From the NCBI GenBank assembly GCA_951812315.1, contig CATOSA010000022.1, positions 1 to 60,872 of the forward strand: a stretch of DNA of 60,872 nt, given 5' to 3'. This stretch comes from an uncultured Burkholderiales bacterium (GTDB lineage: Bacteria; Pseudomonadota; Gammaproteobacteria; Burkholderiales; Eutrophovitaceae). The notes below the pieces were generated by a model. It searched no databases. It was not told the origin of the DNA and worked only from the letters and a program-made list of their open reading frames with translations. This document shows positions 55,576-60,872 of this stretch, one piece after another (the stretch's first letter is position 1; every line of letters starts with the position of its first letter). A program made the position numbers and the translations under genes.

Positions 55576-56511
55576 TCACTCATAGCGTACTTTCGGATCG
55601 AGATAGCCTTAGCACAGATCGACGATCAAATTGACCAGAATGACCATACCCCCCACGATCAGAAACACGCCGGTAATAATCGGATAATCCCGCTGCGTTA
55701 CCGCGTCAAACAACAATTGTCCGATGCCCGGCAGCTGAAAAATCTGTTCGATGATGACTGTGCCGCCAAACAGGAACGGCACCAGCAAGCCGATTAACGT
55801 CACAACCGGAATCATCGCGTTCTTCACTGCATGCCGAAGAACAACCGTTCGTTCGCGCAAGCCCTTGGCCCAGGCGGTGCGCACATAGTCCTGGCGCAGC
55901 ACTTCCAGCATCATCGATCGCGTCATGCGCATTGTCACGGCAGACAAGGATGCACCGAGTACCAGCGCAGGCGTGATGAACGTTTTGAGATTAGTCCACG
56001 GTTCCTCGAAAAAAGGCACGATGTCATTCGGCGGTGTCCAACCCCACCACATGGCCGGCAGAATGACGACCATGGTGCCCAGCCAGAAACTTGGTACCGC
56101 AAGCGCGAGAATCGAAAAACTGCGACCGATGTAATCGATTGGGGTTTCCTGGCGAATTGCAGAATAAACGCCGATTGGAATTGCGATAAGTAGCGCGACC
56201 AGCAGTGACAGGATGCTCAGCTCAATCGTAACCGGTAGTCGCGCAAGAATATCCTCCAGCACCGGCGTGTCCTGCCACAGCGAGTTACCGAGGTCGCCGC
56301 GAAACACGATGTTGCCCAGCCAATACCAGTATTGAATGTAAATCGGCTGGTCCAGGCCGAGTGCCTGCTCGATCTGGTTTCGTGTTTCAAGGTCGGTCGA
56401 GGAGAAATCATTTTCGCTGAGCATCAGGTCGATGACATCGCCTGGCACCATGCGTACAACTGCAAAAACGATGATGCTGGCAAACAGCAACGTCGGAATG
56501 AGCGCCAGCAA
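55576..56511 (-). CDS. Peptide ABC permease, B subunit (DppB/OppB type), with premature TAA and doubtful start
   Basis: This is the inner-membrane B subunit with six helices: LIPTLLFASIIVFAVVRMVPGDVIDLML, GDLGNSLWQDTPV, PVTIELSILSLLVALLIAIPIG and LRHAVKNAMIPVVTLIGLLVPFLFGGTVIIEQIFQLPG. The open frame ends IVDLC-TAA at 55609. The next ten codons (GYLDPKVRYE, TGA at 55576) are the normal family ending, so TAA replaces the Tyr of a VDxxYxYLDPRxRY motif. At the 5' end the open frame has only a TTG at 56511. The expected start would be at 56535, where ACG stands in place of ATG ahead of LNYLIKRLLAL. Loss of ten terminal residues may be tolerated; poor initiation may matter more. Confidence 0.82.
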
Positions 56512-56801
56512 CCGTTTGATCAGATAGTTGAGCGTGGCGTTCCCAGAGGACGGAGCCGCATGCGGCTTCGCTTAACACATTGATTCAAGGCGCTCTCTCC
56601 CGTTCCGGGCTGCCCGGATCTTCAGTATTTTATTTTCGGTTCATGCAGCCCAACACTGATCTTGAATTGTGCAATTCAGGTGTGTCAAGCGTTTCCGGAA
56701 GCTGTCAAACCCGTTGTGGACGTTGAAGTGGCCAGGCCAGTGCTGCTTCCTGTCTTGTCATGACACGGCGAATCGGGAACGCCGTGGTTGATTTTCGGCG
56801 C

Positions 56802-58661
56802 CTAAGGCGTGCTTCCGGTCGCCTTGTCTGCTCGGTCTTCGGCAACCAGTCCAATGACGGCTTCGCCGTATCGTTCCAGCTTCATCGCACCAATGCCGCC
56901 GATCGCAGCGAGTGCTTCGACGTCGAGCGGCCTGGCGCGGGCGATTTCGGTGAGACTGCTGTTATGCAGAATGACGTAGGCGGGTACGCCCTGCGAACTT
57001 GCCTCGTTCCTGCGCCATTCCTTGAGACGCTCGAGCAGATCGGTATCAGCCGGAGACAAATCGACTTCATCAGGCGTGCGTGACGCGGTTTTTGGCTTTC
57101 GGCCGCTCTTGACGACCGGGCGCATTTGCACTTGTTGTTCGCCTTTGAGAACAGGCCGGCTGGACTCAGTGAGCCGGAGCGCGCCGTGAGATCCATGGTC
57201 GACCTGGACGAAACCGAGCGCAATCAGTTGGCGGAATACGTTTCGCCATGCCTGCTCAGCAAGTTCGGCTCCGGCGCCGAATACGTTGAGTTTGTGGTGG
57301 CCCCAACGCGCAATTCTTTCGCCGGTTTTGCCGCGCAATACGTCAATGACGTGCATTGAACCAAATCGCTGGCCGGTTCGATAGATGGCTGACAGCGCTT
57401 TACGTGATGCATCGGTCGCGTCCCAGGTTTGCGGCGGTTCGAGGCAGGTATCGCAATTGCCGCAAGGTTCGCTGTGCTCGCCAAAGTAAGACAGCAGGCG
57501 CACGCGCCGGCAGGCGGCCGTCTCGCACAACCCCAGCAACGCGTCGAGCTTGGCGGTGGATACACGCTTGAACTCGTCGCTGGCATCTGACTGGTCGATG
57601 AAGCGCCGTTGTTGCACGACGTCACTTAGTCCGTACGTCATCCATGCATCTGCCGGCGAACCGTCGCGCCCGGCCCGGCCGGTTTCCTGATAATAGGCTT
57701 CGATGGACTTGGGAAGGTCGAGATGGGCGACGAAGCGCACGTCCGGCTTGTCGATACCCATACCAAAAGCGATGGTAGCGACCACGACAATGCCGTCTTC
57801 TCGCTGGAAGCGTGCCTGGTGTTCGGCGCGTGTCGCCGCGTCCATGCCGGCGTGGTACCAAAGCGCTTCAATTCCCTGGCTTTGCAGCCACCAGGCTGTT
57901 TCTTCTGTCTTGCGTCGCGACAGGCAATAGACAATACCGGCGTCGCCGGCATGTTCTTCTTTGAGAAACCGCAGTAACTGCGCGCGCGCGTCGATCTTGT
58001 CAACTATCGTGTAGCGAATGTTCGGGCGATCGAAGCTCGAAACAAATACCTGTGCCTCTTCGAGCGCGAGCCTCGGGATGATCTCTGCACGGGTTTGCGG
58101 ATCGGCGGTCGCGGTTAGCGCAATACGCGGCACATCAGCAAACCGTTCGTGCAACAAGGACAGTTCCAGATATTCCGGCCGAAAGTCATGCCCCCATTGC
58201 GAGACGCAGTGCGCCTCGTCTATTGCGAACAGCGCAATTTGTGCGCGCTCGAGCAGATCGAGGCAGCGGGCCATTGTCAGCCGCTCCGGAGCGACATACA
58301 GAAGATCGAGTTCTCCGTCGACCAACGCGCGCTCGACCTTGGCTGCCTCCTGGGCATCCAGTGTTGAATTCAGAAATGCTGCGCGCACGCCGAGTTGCTG
58401 CATTGCCGCCACCTGATCCTGCATCAGTGCGATCAATGGTGAAACGACGACGCCGGTACCATCGCGCAGCAGAGCCGGCACCTGGTAACAAAGCGACTTG
58501 CCGCCGCCAGTTGGCATCAGCACCAACGCGTCGCCGCCCGTGGCAACATGCGCTACGATCTGAGCCTGCGCATCGCGAAAATCGGCATGGCCGAATACGT
58601 CACGCAGAAGCTGCAGTGCGCGTGAATCTTCGGACGTTTGTTCGGATGATTGCGAAGGCAT
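56802..58661 (-). CDS. recQ: ATP-dependent DNA helicase RecQ
   Basis: This 619-residue RecQ unwinds DNA 3' to 5' in recombination and repair. Motifs are FRDAQAQIV (motif 0), MPTGGGKS (Walker A, 51-56), [15 protein letters not shown] (148-162), [25 protein letters not shown] and the [10 protein letters not shown] motif VI. The RQC zinc site is [25 protein letters not shown]-terminal HRDC domain follows ([29 protein letters not shown] ... [19 protein letters not shown]). The start at 58661 (MPSQSSEQ) gives the normal N-terminus; the open frame extends 13 codons further upstream. The gene stands alone on its strand. Confidence 0.93.
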   Translation of the reverse strand: MPSQSSEQTSEDSRALQLLRDVFGHADFRDAQAQIVAHVATGGDALVLMPTGGGKSLCYQVPALLRDGTGVVVSPLIALMQDQVAAMQQLGVRAAFLNSTLDAQEAAKVERALVDGELDLLYVAPERLTMARCLDLLERAQIALFAIDEAHCVSQWGHDFRPEYLELSLLHERFADVPRIALTATADPQTRAEIIPRLALEEAQVFVSSFDRPNIRYTIVDKIDARAQLLRFLKEEHAGDAGIVYCLSRRKTEETAWWLQSQGIEALWYHAGMDAATRAEHQARFQREDGIVVVATIAFGMGIDKPDVRFVAHLDLPKSIEAYYQETGRAGRDGSPADAWMTYGLSDVVQQRRFIDQSDASDEFKRVSTAKLDALLGLCETAACRRVRLLSYFGEHSEPCGNCDTCLEPPQTWDATDASRKALSAIYRTGQRFGSMHVIDVLRGKTGERIARWGHHKLNVFGAGAELAEQAWRNVFRQLIALGFVQVDHGSHGALRLTESSRPVLKGEQQVQMRPVVKSGRKPKTASRTPDEVDLSPADTDLLERLKEWRRNEASSQGVPAYVILHNSSLTEIARARPLDVEALAAIGGIGAMKLERYGEAVIGLVAEDRADKATGSTP

Positions 58662-58861
58662 GGTCGTGTATAGGGTGGCAGGGTCGGCGCTGCGGCGCAA
58701 CCGGACGACCGCGTTGTATCAGTTTCCCAGGCCCGGATTCAATGACCGCGAATGCAAAGAAGAATAGACGCGCCCGGGCAGAACCGTTAGTTTTACACTC
58801 GACAAACATCGAAAACGCAGAAATTGATAACTAGAAAAACGAAATCCGGGAGGTTTACCCC

Positions 58862-60046
58862 ATGAACTTTGATGACTTTCCCGTCAGCGCGCTGATGGAG
58901 ATTACGACCAGACCGCCAGTGGTATTTGTGCGCGGCGAGGGATCCTGGCTTTGGGATCATGCGGACAAGCGTTATCTTGACTTTGTACAAGGCTGGGCTG
59001 TGAATTGCATGGGCCACAGTCCGGAGGCGATTACCTCGGCCTTGATCGAACAGTCGCGCAAACTGATCACGCCCAGTCCGGCGTTCTTCAACGAGCCATC
59101 CATGCGGCTGGCACAGCGCATTGTCGAGCATAGTTGCCTGCAACGGGTGTTCTTCACCAACAGCGGTGCCGAGGCCAATGAAGGCGCGATCAAGCTTGCG
59201 CGCAAGTGGGGTGCTCTGAACAAGAACGGCGCCTATGAAATTATCACTTTTGATGATTCATTTCACGGACGTACGCTTGCCACCATGTCAGCGTCAGGAA
59301 AGCCGCAATTTCAGGCCTTGTTCGAACCCAAGGTAAAGGGTTTTCCGAAGGCAAAGCTCAACGATCTCGCGTCGGTCGAACGGCTGATTTCCGATCAGAC
59401 GGTTGGCGTCATGCTCGAGCCGATTCTGGGCGAGTCGGGCGTCGTGCTCGCGACGGACAAATTCATGCAGGATTTGCGTGCGCTCACGCAGCAACGCGGC
59501 TTGTTGCTCATCGCCGATGAAATCCAGACCGGGGTTGGCCGTACCGGCAAGCTCTGGGGATACGAACATTCCGCCGTCGAACCCGACATCATGACGCTCG
59601 GTAAAGGCCTCGGCGGCGGTGTGCCGCTCGCCGCACTCGTTGCGAAAGAAAACGTGTCGTGCTTCGTACCGGGCGACCAGGGTGGCACGTTCAATGGCAA
59701 CCCGTTAATGGCCGCTGTGGGCTGCGCCGTGATGGATGCGGTCCTCGCACCCGGTTTCCTTGAAGAAGTGCAAGCGCGCGGTGACTATCTAGTTAAAGGT
59801 CTGTCAGCACTTTCAGGGAAATACGAACTCGGCGAAGTGCGCGGCCGGGGGCTGCTGATCGCGATGGAACTGAAAAGAGACATTGCATCAAAGGTTGTGG
59901 AACTTGCTCTCGACAACGGACTGTTGCTTAACCCGCCACGGCCGGACTTGCTGCGCTTCATGCCTGCGCTGAATGTGTCAACCGAAGAAATCGATACGAT
60001 GCTGGAAATCCTGGACGACAATTTGAGCCGTGCCATCGGTTCCTGA
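58862..60046 (+). CDS. argD: Acetylornithine/succinyldiaminopimelate aminotransferase-like protein
   Basis: This 394-residue class III PLP aminotransferase resembles Arg[91 protein letters not shown] and the PLP lysine Lys248 in TLGKGLGGG. The tail [20 protein letters not shown] fits. CGGGAGG precedes the ATG. It catalyses N-acetylornithine transamination in arginine synthesis and may serve lysine synthesis as well. No other arg gene is in the window, so a related omega-aminotransferase role is a weaker alternative. Confidence 0.82.
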   Translation: MNFDDFPVSALMEITTRPPVVFVRGEGSWLWDHADKRYLDFVQGWAVNCMGHSPEAITSALIEQSRKLITPSPAFFNEPSMRLAQRIVEHSCLQRVFFTNSGAEANEGAIKLARKWGALNKNGAYEIITFDDSFHGRTLATMSASGKPQFQALFEPKVKGFPKAKLNDLASVERLISDQTVGVMLEPILGESGVVLATDKFMQDLRALTQQRGLLLIADEIQTGVGRTGKLWGYEHSAVEPDIMTLGKGLGGGVPLAALVAKENVSCFVPGDQGGTFNGNPLMAAVGCAVMDAVLAPGFLEEVQARGDYLVKGLSALSGKYELGEVRGRGLLIAMELKRDIASKVVELALDNGLLLNPPRPDLLRFMPALNVSTEEIDTMLEILDDNLSRAIGS

Positions 60047-60096
60047 TCGTACAGATACCGGCTGGTTTTCGGGTTCATGCATTCAGCTGCGGGCAT

Positions 60097-60255
60097 ATGC
60101 AAACATTGGCTCTTGTAGCAAACTGCCAAATTGATCGACACCTGCACGAGGTCGACGTGCGTCTGCCGGACGGCGCAGAGAGTTCGTTCGCAAAGTTGAT
60201 TCCGTACGCGCAGTTGGCGTGCCGACTAGGGGATATATATGTTCTTGAACGATGA
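60097..60255 (+). CDS. Small reading frame overlapping pncC (doubtful)
   Basis: A 52-codon frame (MQTLALVANCQIDRHLHEVD...) runs from ATG 60097 to TGA 60255 and overlaps the pncC start by 17 bases. Its third codon positions are GC-biased like real genes here and it ends with pncC overlap typical of coupled genes. However, there is no good ribosome site and I recognise no family. It may be the remnant of a longer gene. Confidence 0.25.
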   Translation: MQTLALVANCQIDRHLHEVDVRLPDGAESSFAKLIPYAQLACRLGDIYVLER

Positions 60256-60739
60256 GCAGAAGCGGCTGGTGCTGGATATTGGGACACGGCTTGGCGAGCG
60301 CGGCGAGTCGGTCGCGGTTGCCGAATCAACCGCTGGCGGACTGATCTCGGCCGCACTGCTTTCGGTTGCGGGCGCTTCGCGCTATTACGCCGGGGGCGGG
60401 GTCTTGTACACGCTCGCCTCGCGAACCGCGCTTGCCGGCGTGTCTGCCGAACAGTACAAGAACTACCGGGGTACAACGCCGGAGATGCTGGCGACACTCG
60501 CGGAGTCGATGCGCCAACGGCTCGGTGCCACATGGTGTATAGCGGAATCGGGACTCGCCGGACCAACCGGAAGTCGCCACGGCGCGCCGGCAGGGCAGGT
60601 CACTGTAAGCGTCGCCGGGCCGGTAGTGCGCACGGAAGTCAAAGAGACAGGCTTGCCTGACCGGGAGGCGAATATGGTGGAGTTTGCGACTCTGGGTCTG
60701 CAGTTGCTCAGTCAGGCAATTCAGGAGGCTGATTCCTGA
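60239..60739 (+). CDS. pncC: Nicotinamide-nucleotide amidohydrolase (PncC/CinA C-terminal domain)
   Basis: This 166-residue protein is a stand-alone CinA C-terminal domain, which deamidates nicotinamide mononucleotide to nicotinate mononucleotide in the NAD cycle. Features are SVAVAESTAGGLISAALLSVAGASRYYAGGGVLYT with the catalytic Ser in AEST, then TWCIAESGLAGPTGSRHGAPAGQVTVSVAGP. The family's usual TGIAGPxGG is AESGLAGPTGS here. AGGGG lies ahead of the ATG. It is cytoplasmic. An argD-like gene precedes it by 192 bases. Confidence 0.88.
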   Translation: MFLNDEQKRLVLDIGTRLGERGESVAVAESTAGGLISAALLSVAGASRYYAGGGVLYTLASRTALAGVSAEQYKNYRGTTPEMLATLAESMRQRLGATWCIAESGLAGPTGSRHGAPAGQVTVSVAGPVVRTEVKETGLPDREANMVEFATLGLQLLSQAIQEADS

Positions 60740-60844
60740 CTGTTCGGCGTAATCATCAGTCAAATCTGTAGCTGCGCGTAGAGTTGCAGACCTGCGCGAA
60801 CGGGAGCAGCGCGCGAAGGGATCTCCGGAAAAGGTACGCAAGAC

Positions 60845-60872
60845 ATGAACGGCGAAAAAGAAAACGATAATC
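60845..60872 (+). CDS. Possible 5' end of a gene cut by the window edge
   Basis: ATG at 60845 opens a frame (MNGEKENDN) that reaches the edge. GGAAAAGG lies about 11 bases upstream and could be its ribosome site. Only nine codons are visible, so no identity is possible. Confidence 0.3.

Noticed and set aside
8498..56511. Reassignment of UAA/UAG as sense codons (Gln/Tyr), because four genes contain in-frame stops at such positions
   Set aside because: UAG and UAA are the natural ends of many intact genes here (dienelactone hydrolase, universal stress protein, large helicase, VOC protein, bioA with UAG; NnrU, GFA and SpoIIAA-like with UAA). Recoding would extend these into unrelated sequence.

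Overview
The window is about 61 kb of bacterial chromosome, roughly 55% GC by eye. Gene content points to Pseudomonadota and most likely a gammaproteobacterium: NodT/OprM-type efflux, Uup, an FkpA/Mip-like peptidyl-prolyl isomerase, Lon coupled to a small heat-shock protein, divergent bioA/bioFD, NnrU and a YajG-like lipoprotein. Many small catabolic genes suggest a metabolically versatile free-living ancestor that used aromatics: dienelactone hydrolase, intradiol dioxygenase, amidohydrolase, amidase, acyl-CoA ligase, NIPSNAP, HbpS/GlcG, several alpha/beta hydrolases and aldo/keto reductase. No rRNA, tRNA, CRISPR array or phage genes were seen.

Layout. 1-1540: end of an RND efflux operon whose outer-membrane factor is broken. 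1654-6186: catabolic block (dienelactone hydrolase, SCP2-like protein, alpha/beta hydrolase, Tat-exported intradiol dioxygenase, convergent Tat-type amidohydrolase), with one bidirectional terminator between the last two. 6610-11080: small secreted protein, orphan NMT1-like binding protein, and a two-gene unit (GCS2 ligase plus M14 desuccinylase-like enzyme) in which each gene carries one in-frame stop. 11402-18427: universal stress protein, a 200-bp MITE-like element, uup, lipoproteins, a persulfide dioxygenase-rhodanese fusion and an aldo/keto reductase. 18628-23232: a 1534-residue SF1 helicase-nuclease fusion, the best candidate for a defence gene. 23605-31111: broken gluzincin peptidase, lipoprotein, GST, hsp20-lon behind a sigma-32-like promoter, and a Met/His-rich exported protein. 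31518-34309: three consecutive broken genes (PAS-Fis regulator, DapA-like lyase, FKBP isomerase). 34396-45335: a second catabolic and stress block. 45595-48855: bioD, bioF and divergent bioA. 48928-56511: a peptide ABC transporter operon with a duplicated binding-protein gene, one copy and both permeases damaged. 56802-60872: recQ, argD-like aminotransferase, pncC and the start of another gene.

The most striking property of the window is the number of broken genes. At least eleven otherwise recognisable genes carry frameshifts, in-frame stops or internal deletions, while uup, lon, the bio genes, recQ, argD and the large helicase are open throughout. Single-base indels in short homopolymers could be sequencing error. 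The internal deletions (outer-membrane factor, DapA-like lyase, second binding protein) and four nonsense codons at positions that are sense codons in relatives fit real gene decay better. UAA and UAG end many intact genes here, so code reassignment is not supported.
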